DNA of 43,089 nucleotides from contig JAFGFE010000041.1 in NCBI GenBank assembly GCA_016931225.1, forward strand, positions 1 through 43,089, in the 5' to 3' direction. The notes below the pieces were generated by a model. The model did not search any database, was not told where the DNA came from, and was given only the letters and a program-made list of their open reading frames with translations. A program made the translations under genes and the position numbers. The number at the start of each line of letters is the position of its first letter. The stretch's first letter is position 1. Source of the stretch: Candidatus Zymogenaceae bacterium. GTDB taxonomy: Bacteria > Desulfobacterota > Zymogenia > Zymogenales > Zymogenaceae. This document shows positions 7,320 to 15,116 of the stretch, in pieces.

Positions 7320-8669
7320 ATGACTGAAGAAAAGAAGGGCGGCATCCTGTCCCGCTGGCTGCTGATCAAGTATGCCTGTGCGGATCTAGGCGGCGGCATG
7401 ACCGATTTTCCCATTGCGATTTTTCTCATACCATTCTATACCGAGGTGATCGGCTTGGGACCGGCCCTGGTGGGGTGGATCGCCCTGGCTGCGGGTATCT
7501 ATGATATCTTCACCGATCCGTTTATGGGGGCCATTTCGGATCGCACCCGCACCCGGTTCGGCAGGCGCAGGATATATTTCCTCGTGGGCGCCGTGCCGCT
7601 GGGGCTGTCGTTCTGGTGGCTCTTTTCCCCCATCTCCGGCATGGAGGCAGCGAGCTTTCTCATCGCCTACCTGGTGTTCTATACCTGCATGGATGTCGTC
7701 TTCATCCCGCATTTCTCCATGAGCGCGGAGCTGACCCCGGACTACGACGATCGAACCCGGGTACAGGGATACAACCGAAGCTTCTGGATCATCGGCCTGC
7801 TTCTGGGCGTCGCCATTCCTCTGGTGCTCATGGAATTTGTTTCCACGGATCGATCATATTATTCTCTTGTGGGCCTCATCCTGGGCGGCATCATGACGGC
7901 GTCGGTGTTCATGACGTTCTTCGGTACGAAGGAAAATCCGGAATTCTGGCGGGATGAGAAGGTCTCCCTGAAGGAGGGCATCAAAGCCATTTGTTCCAAT
8001 AAAAATTACCTCCTTCTCGCCGTGGCGAATCTCCTCTACAGCGCCGGCTGTTCCATTCCGAACACGCTCCTGATCTATTATGCCATCCACTGGCTCGGGG
8101 TTGAGGAGGACAAGGTGATCGCCGCTGTGCCCATCTACCTGGTCTTCAGCATGATATCGGTGCCGATATGGGTGAAGATATCGAAGAAGCTCGAAAAGAA
8201 GCCGACGTATATTCTGGCGTTTCTGGTCGCCGCCGCCGGGGGATTCTTATCGCTGCTCATACAGCCCGGACAGTTCTATTTTCTGTACGCGGTGTTCGCC
8301 GTCGCCGGCATCGGCTACGCCGGACTGATGGCCGTTCCCGGATCGATGGTGGCCGATGTGATCGATCTCGACGAGTACCATACCGGCGAGCGCCGGGAGG
8401 GGACCTTCTTCGGCGTGTGGGAGTTCTTCCGCAAGGCCTCCAACAACACCTCGATCTGGCTGGTGCTGCAGCTTCTGGCCCTGGCGGGATTCGTGCAGCA
8501 GCAGGAGATTCAGGCCCCCGGTGTGGACAACGTGATCCGCCTGATGTTCGGCGGCCTGGCGGGGTTGGTGTACCTGGCGGGGGCCGTGGTGATGTTGTTT
8601 TATAAATACGACAAGAAGGCCGTGGCCGAGATTCAAAGAAAACTCAGGGAAAAGAGGCTGCCGGTGTAA
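7320..8669 (+). CDS. GPH-family sugar:cation symporter (MFS), copy 2
   Basis: This is a 12-helix GPH symporter, 449 residues from the ATG at 7320. I prefer this start to the in-frame GTG at 7308 because AGGTGAGG lies about 6 nt before the ATG. The signature D-I-F-T-D-P-F-M-G ... S-D-R-T-R-T-x-F-G-R-R-R begins at residue 62, and the late loop reads DVIDLDEYHTGERREG. It is similar to the symporter at 2604-3974 from end to end, including an unusual LGGGMTD in the first helix. It is therefore a tandem paralogue bracketing the three enzyme genes. It may import a second form of the same substrate or export a product. The run of genes ends here at a strong palindrome. Confidence 0.93.
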   Translation: MTEEKKGGILSRWLLIKYACADLGGGMTDFPIAIFLIPFYTEVIGLGPALVGWIALAAGIYDIFTDPFMGAISDRTRTRFGRRRIYFLVGAVPLGLSFWWLFSPISGMEAASFLIAYLVFYTCMDVVFIPHFSMSAELTPDYDDRTRVQGYNRSFWIIGLLLGVAIPLVLMEFVSTDRSYYSLVGLILGGIMTASVFMTFFGTKENPEFWRDEKVSLKEGIKAICSNKNYLLLAVANLLYSAGCSIPNTLLIYYAIHWLGVEEDKVIAAVPIYLVFSMISVPIWVKISKKLEKKPTYILAFLVAAAGGFLSLLIQPGQFYFLYAVFAVAGIGYAGLMAVPGSMVADVIDLDEYHTGERREGTFFGVWEFFRKASNNTSIWLVLQLLALAGFVQQQEIQAPGVDNVIRLMFGGLAGLVYLAGAVVMLFYKYDKKAVAEIQRKLREKRLPV

Positions 8670-8670
8670 T

Positions 8671-8875
8671 ACACATCCCCCTGGTATAGAGAGCGTATCT
8701 TAAAAAATCAGATATGTCTTAATCCGCTTCGTTAAAGGCCGGGGGGGAGTGATATCACTCCCCCCCGGCCTCGTTGTCTCCAGCGGCTTCGAGAGGCGGG
8801 TTGAGGACGACCATCGTCGCCCGGATTCCCGGGCGGGACCCGCCCACGTGGACGGGGTCACACATCCCCCTGGTA
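8671..8875. repeat. 16-nt direct repeat flanking palindromic intergenic segment
   Basis: The 16-mer ACACATCCCCCTGGTA occurs at 8671-8686, directly after the symporter stop, and again at 8860-8875, just beyond the ridA-like stop. Between the copies lie the 34-bp palindrome at 8737-8770 and a shorter inverted repeat, GGGCGGGACCCGCCC (8831-8845). The arrangement could be a small insertion flanked by duplicated ends, or simple duplication of 3'-end sequence. Confidence 0.5.
8737..8770. terminator. 34-bp perfect palindrome, likely bidirectional terminator
   Basis: The two 17-nt halves are exact reverse complements: GGCCGGGGGGGAGTGAT followed directly by its complement. The segment lies between convergent genes (symporter on plus, ridA-like on minus), the expected place for a terminator serving both strands. 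There is no run of T on the plus side and only TTTAACG on the minus side, so it is not a textbook intrinsic terminator. With no spare loop bases, the innermost pairs must open. Confidence 0.65.
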
Positions 8876-8890
8876 GAAATCGCTCGCGGA

Positions 8891-9268
8891 TTAGTCCGCC
8901 AGGGCGATTACTTCTATCTCGATGTCGAAATCCATCGGAAGCTGTTTGACGGCCACGCAGCTTCGGGCAGGGGGATTTTCTGTGAAGAATTCCTTGTAGG
9001 CCTCGTTCATGACGGGGAAATTCGCCATGTCGGTCAAAAACACGGTGGTCTTGACCGCTTTCGAAAGGTCCGAACCCGCCGCCTTCAGGATGGTGTCGAT
9101 ATTTTTCAGGATGATCCGTGTGGCCCGGGGAATGTCCCCCCGAACCTGTTCGCCGGATTCGGGATCAACGGCGACGTTTCCCGAAACGAAGACGAATCCA
9201 TTCGCCTTGACAGCGTGGGAATAGGGACCGCCCTTGCCGAAGGCGTCAACATCGATACAGATTTTCAT
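8891..9268 (-). CDS. ridA: RidA-family (YjgF/YER057c/UK114) reactive-imine deaminase
   Basis: The 125-residue product matches the compact RidA fold: GPYSHAVKANGFVFVSG near the N-terminus, then PARSCVAV with the catalytic arginine (Arg102), and IEIEVIAL with the conserved glutamate (Glu119). RidA hydrolyses enamine/imine intermediates released by PLP-dependent dehydratases before they damage other enzymes; some family members are catabolic deaminases. Its place just beyond the cluster with the threonine-synthase-like PLP enzyme fits either role. It is convergent with the symporter and divergent from the OYE-like gene. Orthology to housekeeping ridA as opposed to a specialised Rid subgroup cannot be settled by eye. 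Confidence 0.92.
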   Translation of the reverse strand: MKICIDVDAFGKGGPYSHAVKANGFVFVSGNVAVDPESGEQVRGDIPRATRIILKNIDTILKAAGSDLSKAVKTTVFLTDMANFPVMNEAYKEFFTENPPARSCVAVKQLPMDFDIEIEVIALAD

Positions 9269-9388
9269 GACCGCTCCATTGTTGTGTGGATAAAAAAGGA
9301 AAGAATTCAGTCGTTTGTTTCATATATCATACCGGGGTGATGTCTGCAAGGGCGATGATACCGGTAAAAGGGGGCGTGATGGAAAAAG

Positions 9389-9420
9389 TTCTTGCATTTA
9401 TTGCATGAATGAGATACAAA
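9389..9420 (+). promoter_or_regulatory. candidate promoter and imperfect inverted repeat
   Basis: TTGCAT (9392-9397) followed after 17 nt by TACAAA is a plausible but weak sigma70 promoter for the OYE-like gene. The -35 overlaps an imperfect inverted repeat, TTCTTGCA/TGCATGAA with a 5-nt spacer (9389-9409), which could bind a regulator. Confidence 0.3.
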
Positions 9421-9456
9421 AAGATGACATTGCAACAGTGAAGAGGAACACACATC

Positions 9457-10584
9457 ATGCTCGATACGCTCGCCCGGCCGTACGACTTTTCCGAAAAAAG
9501 AGCCCCCAATCGGCTTGTGGCCCAGGCCATGGAAATAAACAGCGCCACCGAAGACGGGCGCGTTACCCCAGAGATCATCCATCGCTACGAAGAACTGGCT
9601 CGGGGGGGGTGGGGCATCGTGTTTGTGGAGGCGATATCCATCACCCCGGACCATATGGCGAGGAAGCACGGCCTGGTGATCTCGGAAGACCGCCTGGACG
9701 GATACAAACGGCTTGTGGAGCGCTTCAAGGAGAGAAACGATCGATCCCTCATCCTCTTTCAGCTGACCCACTCGGGACGCATGAGCGGAAAATTTTCCCG
9801 GCCGGTCAGGGCGTACGGCGGGGACGACTCCGACCTGCCGGTGCTGACTGAGGGAGAGCTGGACGATGTCGCCCGGTCGTTCGTTTCGGCGTGCGCCCTC
9901 GCCCGGGAGGCCGGGGCAGACGGGGTGGATTTGAAGTCCTGTCACGGCTACCTGGGGGGGGAGCTCCTTCGGCCCGGGAATACCCGCAATGATTCCTACG
10001 GCGGGAGCGCCGAGAACCGCGCCCGGATGATATCCGAGACCGTCCGGGAGGTGAAGGGGCGCTATCCGGATTTTCTGGTCGGGAGCCGGATCTCGCTCTT
10101 CGAGGGGGTTCGGGGGGGATGCGGCACGGCCGGGCCTGATGAGATCATCGAGGATCTGTCGGACATCCTGTTGGTGCTGAAATACATCGTGGACGCCGGG
10201 GCGGATTTCATCAACGTCTCCGCCGGGATCCCGGCGATTCATCCCCAGCTCACGAGGCCGGAGAACAAGTGCCTCTTCAATTTCTATCACCACTTCAGGT
10301 ACGCGAAGAAAGTGGTCGATCGCTTCCCCGGCCTCGCGGTCATCGGCTCTGCCTACTCGGCGGGGAAGGAGACGGCCGTCTATTGGGCTTCTGAAAACAT
10401 AGAAAGGGGGTACGTCCACTTCGCCGGATTCGGGCGGCAGAACCTGGCGGACCCCGGCTTTGCGGGGAAGATCCTCAAGGGAAGCTCAAATATCCACCGC
10501 TGCATCCTGTGCGGCGGGTGCTCAAGGCTTTTGGGAAACCAGGAGAGAGTCAGATGCATCCAGTATGACAAAGAGAACGGATAA
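9457..10584 (+). CDS. Old Yellow Enzyme-like FMN oxidoreductase with C-terminal Cys cluster
   Basis: The 375-residue protein is a TIM-barrel flavin oxidoreductase of the OYE/2,4-dienoyl-CoA reductase group. Seen motifs are QLTHSGRMS (about 107-115), HGYLGGELL with the catalytic-type tyrosine, and NDSYGGSAENRARM. The end carries four cysteines (Cys349, 352, 355, 367) where dienoyl-CoA reductases bind a 4Fe-4S cluster, but the spacing is C-x2-C-x2-C-x11-C where C-x2-C-x3-C-x11-C is usual. The FAD/NAD(P)H domains of the long relatives are absent, so electrons must come from elsewhere. It may reduce an activated double bond in the local pathway. Substrate unknown. A 64-nt AT-rich gap separates it from the LacI gene. 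Confidence 0.88.
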   Translation: MLDTLARPYDFSEKRAPNRLVAQAMEINSATEDGRVTPEIIHRYEELARGGWGIVFVEAISITPDHMARKHGLVISEDRLDGYKRLVERFKERNDRSLILFQLTHSGRMSGKFSRPVRAYGGDDSDLPVLTEGELDDVARSFVSACALAREAGADGVDLKSCHGYLGGELLRPGNTRNDSYGGSAENRARMISETVREVKGRYPDFLVGSRISLFEGVRGGCGTAGPDEIIEDLSDILLVLKYIVDAGADFINVSAGIPAIHPQLTRPENKCLFNFYHHFRYAKKVVDRFPGLAVIGSAYSAGKETAVYWASENIERGYVHFAGFGRQNLADPGFAGKILKGSSNIHRCILCGGCSRLLGNQERVRCIQYDKENG

Positions 10585-10586
10585 CG

Positions 10587-10625
10587 GCACATAATACACA
10601 TAATATATAATATATCGTTCCGTAA
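10587..10625 (+). promoter_or_regulatory. AT-rich promoter-like box before the lacI-type gene
   Basis: ATAATACACATAATATATAA (10591-10610) continues into a further AT stretch to 10616 and includes TATAAT at 10606-10611. It sits in otherwise GC-rich DNA, about 40 nt before the LacI-type start. No clear -35 hexamer pairs with it. Confidence 0.35.
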
Positions 10626-10648
10626 AACCCATTGAATCCACCACATCC

Positions 10649-11686
10649 ATGACAAAAGAAAATCACACCGAAACCCTTCCCGTTGGTGGGGTCAAAACCC
10701 TCCAGGACATCGCTGCGCTCTGCGGGGTGTCGGCCAGCACCGTCTCCCGGGTGCTCAACAGCGAGCCGAATATCTCTCGGGAGACGACCCGCCGGGTGAT
10801 GGACGTGGTCGGGGAATACGGGTTTACTCCCGTGAAACGGAAGCGCTCCCTCGCCAGGAGCCGGGCACAGCTTTGTGTGGTCGTGCCCGACAGCACCGCG
10901 ACGGCGGACAACCCTTTTTTCGACATGGGCGAGCTCCTCCAGGCCATCGGCGGCGCCTTTGGGAATAATCGGAAGAGCATCGAGACCGTCTCCTTCTCGG
11001 AGCTGGAGACGGAAAGCGCCCCGGACCTCTCTGCGACAGACGGGGTGATCTTTGCATTCGGGCGCCCCGGCGAGCGGACGAGGAGCCTCCTGGTGGAGAA
11101 ACGGATCCCGTATATTTTTCTCAACCGGATCATGGATGACGAGAACTATGTGTCGTGCAATCACTACAAGGGCGCGCTCAGGCTCAGAAAACACCTGGAA
11201 GAGAGGGGATGCGGCCGGGTCGGGTATCTCGGATGCACGTCCATCCCGGTGAACGGTGACCGACGCCGGGGATACGAAACCGGCACTCGGGAGGCGGGAG
11301 TATACAGTGACGATGAGGTCGTCTGTGAGGTTGCGGGCATCGGGGATGTCGGCGCGGATACGGCGGCCTTCTTTGTAAAGCGAGGGTGTGACGGGGTGAT
11401 GTGCTTCAACGACAACTTCGCCATCCGGTTTGTCGCCGCCCTTAGCAATGCCGGAGTGTCGGTCCCCGGGGACATGAAGGTCACCGGGTTCGACGACTCG
11501 CCCCAGAGGCGCGTCTTCACCCCGACCATCACCACCATCAGCCTCTCCACCTTCGAGATGGGCTTTTTCGCCGCCCGGTGGCTGCGGGACAACATCCAGC
11601 ATCGAGAGACGAGAAGACTCCGCCTGGAGGTGGAGGGGAGCCTGCTTACCGGGGAGACCACCATGGGGGGGAATCGGCATGACTGA
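10649..11686 (+). CDS. LacI-family transcriptional regulator
   Basis: The 345-residue protein has an N-terminal LacI helix-turn-helix and hinge, TLQDIAALCGVSASTVSRVL (about residues 17-36), then a periplasmic-binding-protein-like domain. That domain includes GFDDSPQRRVFTPTITTI near the C-terminus, the usual LacI effector-domain ending. Such proteins repress sugar genes until a sugar or sugar phosphate binds. It heads a run of overlapping or nearly overlapping genes (SDR, flavoprotein, ThuA-like, Gfo/Idh/MocA), so it most likely controls these and perhaps the symporter operon at 16222. No good ribosome-binding site precedes the ATG. The effector is unknown; a uronate or KDG-like compound would suit the neighbours. 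Confidence 0.93.
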   Translation: MTKENHTETLPVGGVKTLQDIAALCGVSASTVSRVLNSEPNISRETTRRVMDVVGEYGFTPVKRKRSLARSRAQLCVVVPDSTATADNPFFDMGELLQAIGGAFGNNRKSIETVSFSELETESAPDLSATDGVIFAFGRPGERTRSLLVEKRIPYIFLNRIMDDENYVSCNHYKGALRLRKHLEERGCGRVGYLGCTSIPVNGDRRRGYETGTREAGVYSDDEVVCEVAGIGDVGADTAAFFVKRGCDGVMCFNDNFAIRFVAALSNAGVSVPGDMKVTGFDDSPQRRVFTPTITTISLSTFEMGFFAARWLRDNIQHRETRRLRLEVEGSLLTGETTMGGNRHD

Positions 11687-11699
11687 GGGAGAAAAACAG

Positions 11700-12458
11700 A
11701 TGAAAACGGCCCTGGTGACCGGGGGAAGCGCGGGCATCGGGAGTGCGATCGCTCTGGGGCTTGCCGGGGAGGGCTTTTCCGTGATCATCTCCGGACGCCG
11801 GCCCGGGGGGGAGGTGGCGGGATTACTTGAATCCCTGAACGAACGGGCGGGACGGAGTGGTGCCCGCTACGTCCGGGGAGACCTGGCCGACGAGGCGACC
11901 AGGGATGAGCTGGTCCGGGTGATCAAGGAGGAGTACGGAATGCTCTCGGTCCTGGTGAACAACGCCGGGGTCACAACGAGGGGGAGAAAGGACATGCTCG
12001 AGCTTACCGAGGACGACATGTTGTGGCTGTTGAGGATCAATCTCATCGCCCCCTTCCTCTTGTCCTCGGCCCTGGCGCAGCTTTTGGGGGGAGGGGATGA
12101 GCCGGGATACATCGTCAATATATCGTCCATTTCCGCCTATACGGCGTCGGTCAACCGGGCCGACTACTGTATCTCCAAGGCGGGCCTCTCGATGATGACC
12201 CTCCTCTTCGCGGAAAGGCTCGCGGCGATGAACGTGCGGGTGTTCGAAGTGCGGCCGGGCATCATCAGGACCGACATGACGGAGGGAGTCGCCGGGAAAT
12301 ATGATCGGATGATCGAAGGGGGACTCCTCCCCATAAAAAGGTGGGGGGAGCCGGATGATGTGGCGAGGGCGGTATTGGGGGTCGTCCTGGGGTATCATCC
12401 CTACAGCACCGGCACCGTGATCAACGTGGACGGCGGGTTTCACATCAGGAGGCTCTGA
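11700..12458 (+). CDS. short-chain dehydrogenase/reductase (SDR)
   Basis: This is a classical SDR of 252 residues from the ATG at 11700. An in-frame ATG at 11679 would overlap the LacI gene by 8 nt, but the later start gives the normal SDR N-terminus. The cofactor loop is TGGSAGIG (7-14), NNAG follows the fourth strand, and the catalytic Ser-Tyr-Lys set lies in NISSISAY and YCISK. The C-terminal GTVINVDGGF is typical of the FabG/KduD-like group. In a locus with KDG kinase and KDPG aldolase, reduction of a 5-keto uronate intermediate to 2-keto-3-deoxygluconate (KduD-like or DEH-reductase role) is the most useful hypothesis. Sequence alone does not distinguish it from other sugar or polyol SDRs. 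Confidence 0.9.
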   Translation: MKTALVTGGSAGIGSAIALGLAGEGFSVIISGRRPGGEVAGLLESLNERAGRSGARYVRGDLADEATRDELVRVIKEEYGMLSVLVNNAGVTTRGRKDMLELTEDDMLWLLRINLIAPFLLSSALAQLLGGGDEPGYIVNISSISAYTASVNRADYCISKAGLSMMTLLFAERLAAMNVRVFEVRPGIIRTDMTEGVAGKYDRMIEGGLLPIKRWGEPDDVARAVLGVVLGYHPYSTGTVINVDGGFHIRRL

Positions 12459-12462
12459 GGGT

Positions 12463-14460
12463 ATGGAGAGGGGATCCATCATCGTAGACGGTATCGATGT
12501 GCCGGTGATCGCGTGCCGGGTCTGTGTGGTCGGCTCCGGGGCGGCGTCGCTCAACGGCGCGGTGCATCTGAAGCGGATGGGGGTGGATGATGTGGTCGTC
12601 GTTACGGAAAGACTGGGGGGCGGCACGTCCGCCAACGCCGGCTCGGACAAACAGACATACTGCCGGACGAATCCCGCGGCGGAGGGCGGGGACGGCGTGC
12701 TCTCATTCGCCCGGGATCTCTTTTCCGGCGGCGCCATGCACGGCGACATCGCCCTGGTGGAGGCGGCCCTGTCCCAGCGGGAGTTCTTCCACCTGGTGGA
12801 GCTGGGGGTCCCCTTTCCCCACGATCGATACGGGGTCTACCCCGGATACCGGACCGACCACGATTCTGTGGGGCGGGGGATCTCGGCGGGACCGCGGACG
12901 TCCATCGAGATGTTCCAGCACCTGTATGATGAGGTCCGGCGGCTTTCCGTCCCGATCGTAGATAATGTTCGGGTGATCGGCTTGATCGTCGCGGAAGATT
13001 CGGACGGGCGGCGAATCCGGGGCGTGGCGGGGATCCGGGAGGACGGAGACGAGAACGACCCGGCGATGGGCCTGGTGGCGATCCGGGCCGATTACGTGAT
13101 TTTCGGCGTGGGTGGGCCCGCGGGGCTCTATCGAGACAGCGTCTATCCAAAGGTACAGATCGGCGGGCTGGGGGCGCCGCTTCTGGCGGGGGCCCGGGCG
13201 AGAAACCTCACAGAATCCCAGTTCGGCATCGCGTCGGTCGGGTTCCGGTGGAACCTCTCGGGCAGCTACCAGCAGGTGCTGCCCCGATATCTCTCTACGG
13301 AGCCGGACGGGACCGATCCGAGGGAGTTTTTGGCCGACGTGTTCCCCGCAGCCGATGAGCTTTTTGCCGCCCAGTTCCTGAAGGGATACCAGTGGCCCTT
13401 CGACGTACGCCGGGTGAAGGACGGCGGGTCGTCGCTGATCGATCTCGCCGTCTTCCGGGAGACGCATATCCGAAAGCGGCGGGTGTATCTGGATTTTACC
13501 GAAAACCCGCGGACGGCCGCGGGCGGCGCCTTCGACTCCGACACGGCCCCGCCCGAGGTCCGGGATTACCTCTTCGCCTCCGGGGCGACGGGCGGACGTC
13601 CCGTCGATCGCCTGCGGGCCATGAACGAGCCGGCATACCGATTGTTTCTGGATAACGACGTAGACCTCGCCCGGGAGCGGCTCCCCGTGGCCGTCTGCCA
13701 CCAGCACGTCAACGGGGGACTGGCGGGATCATCCTGGTGGGAGTCGAACATACGGAACTTTTTCCCGGTTGGGGAGGCGAGCGGCACACACGGCGTCAAC
13801 CGCCCCGGCGGCAGCGCCCTGAACGCGGGGCAGGTGGGATCGCTCCGGGCTGCGCAGATGATCGCCCATCGGATTCGCTCGGCGGGGGGCGACTCCGGGT
13901 CGCTCTCCCTCGACGGGGCCGACCGGCGGTTTCTCGCCGAGACGCTTGATCTGTGCCGCGGCTTTCTTGGGGACGGCCCGGCCGTCGATCCGGCGGCCGA
14001 GCTGCAAACGCTTCAGGGGCGCATGTCCCGACACATGGGGATCATCAGGGACAGAGAGGGAGTCGCCCGTGCGATGACGGAAAACAGAGAGATGCTCGCG
14101 CGAAACATGGGGGGATCCCTCGCCGACCGAAATCAACTGACGGCGCATCTTGTGACCCTGGACCTCCTCCGGACGGAAGCGGCGGCGCTGTCATCCATGG
14201 CGTGTCTCCTGGAGGAGCTCAAGGGGCCCCGGGGGTCGTTTCTGCTGGGCCGCGGGGACGCCGTTCTTGACGGCGTCATCGAGGGGCGGGAGAGGGGTGT
14301 TGTGCCGGACACGCACCTTGACGATCGGGCGGTGGAGTGCGTTCTCGGGGAGGACGGTCGATTTCGGGCGGAGCTCGTCCGTGTGCGGCCGATCCCCGAG
14401 GAAGATCGCTGGTTTGAAACGGTGTGGTCTGCATATCGGAAGTATGATATATTTTCATGA
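12463..14460 (+). CDS. FAD-dependent oxidoreductase, fumarate reductase/aspartate oxidase-like
   Basis: The 665-residue flavoprotein starts with the dinucleotide-binding motif CVVGSGAASLNGAVHLKRMG (about 21-40) and has VTERLGGGTSANAGSD, where such enzymes attach or cradle FAD. Near the C-terminus is FFPVGEASGTHGVNRPGGSA, the second FAD-contact region of the succinate dehydrogenase/fumarate reductase/L-aspartate oxidase superfamily. No signal peptide, haem motif or iron-sulfur subunit gene accompanies it. It starts 4 nt after the SDR stop with AGGAGG 10 nt upstream, and runs into the ThuA-like gene. The role may be oxidation of a sugar-derived alcohol or reduction of an enoate intermediate; the substrate is not recognisable. 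Confidence 0.87.
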   Translation: MERGSIIVDGIDVPVIACRVCVVGSGAASLNGAVHLKRMGVDDVVVVTERLGGGTSANAGSDKQTYCRTNPAAEGGDGVLSFARDLFSGGAMHGDIALVEAALSQREFFHLVELGVPFPHDRYGVYPGYRTDHDSVGRGISAGPRTSIEMFQHLYDEVRRLSVPIVDNVRVIGLIVAEDSDGRRIRGVAGIREDGDENDPAMGLVAIRADYVIFGVGGPAGLYRDSVYPKVQIGGLGAPLLAGARARNLTESQFGIASVGFRWNLSGSYQQVLPRYLSTEPDGTDPREFLADVFPAADELFAAQFLKGYQWPFDVRRVKDGGSSLIDLAVFRETHIRKRRVYLDFTENPRTAAGGAFDSDTAPPEVRDYLFASGATGGRPVDRLRAMNEPAYRLFLDNDVDLARERLPVAVCHQHVNGGLAGSSWWESNIRNFFPVGEASGTHGVNRPGGSALNAGQVGSLRAAQMIAHRIRSAGGDSGSLSLDGADRRFLAETLDLCRGFLGDGPAVDPAAELQTLQGRMSRHMGIIRDREGVARAMTENREMLARNMGGSLADRNQLTAHLVTLDLLRTEAAALSSMACLLEELKGPRGSFLLGRGDAVLDGVIEGRERGVVPDTHLDDRAVECVLGEDGRFRAELVRVRPIPEEDRWFETVWSAYRKYDIFS

Positions 14461-14480
14461 ACCGTGAAGGGGAGATCGAC

Positions 14481-15116
14481 ATGACCGAGCGGGTATTGGC
14501 GGTATCGGCGGGGCTGATTCACCCGAATTGTGCGGCGCGGGGGAGATTGCGCCGCATCATTGAGGGCATACCGGACATACAGGCGGCCTGGACGGGCGAC
14601 GTTGCGGATCTTGCGGCCCTGGACGGGGGGGGATACGACGGCGTGATCCTCTATTTTCAGCGAAAGACCATCGATGACGAAACCCTTGACGCCCTCGATC
14701 GATTCGTCACGGGTGGTGGGGGGCTTCTGGCGATACATTCCGCCTCGGCGTCGTTCAAGGAGGTCCCCCGATATTTCGACATCCTGGGGGGGCGGTTCGT
14801 CACCCACGGGAAGATCGAGCCCTTTACGGTGAGGCGGACAGACAAGGCGGCGCCCTTCTTTTCCGTGACCGATCCCTTCACGGTCACCGACGAGCTCTAT
14901 ATTCATCGGTATGATAATGATGTCACCGTCCACTACGCTGCGGAGGCGCCGAACGGTCCGGAGCCGGTGGTCTGGACGAAGGAATATGGGAAGGGTCGAA
15001 TCTGTTATCTCTCCCTGGGCCACCGGGCGGGGATCTATCGCGAAGAGGCGGTCCGCCGGATCATCGTCGAGGGGCTTCTCTGGACCCTCGGGCGGGAGAG
15101 GGGGAGGGTGTCATGA
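14481..15116 (+). CDS. ThuA-like (glutamine-amidotransferase-fold) protein
   Basis: The protein is 211 residues from the ATG at 14481, preferred because AAGGGGAG lies 6 nt upstream. An in-frame ATG at 14457 overlaps the previous stop and would add 8 residues. ThuA-family features include GGGGLLAIHSASASF (about 84-98), ILGGRFVTHG, VTDELY and a late YGKGRICYLSLGH. ThuA proteins share the class I glutamine-amidotransferase fold and occur with Gfo/Idh/MocA dehydrogenases in disaccharide catabolism through 3-keto sugars, where ThuA has been proposed to process 3-keto-glycosides. The next gene is such a dehydrogenase, overlapping by 4 nt (ATGA), which supports a shared pathway step. Confidence 0.88.
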   Translation: MTERVLAVSAGLIHPNCAARGRLRRIIEGIPDIQAAWTGDVADLAALDGGGYDGVILYFQRKTIDDETLDALDRFVTGGGGLLAIHSASASFKEVPRYFDILGGRFVTHGKIEPFTVRRTDKAAPFFSVTDPFTVTDELYIHRYDNDVTVHYAAEAPNGPEPVVWTKEYGKGRICYLSLGHRAGIYREEAVRRIIVEGLLWTLGRERGRVS

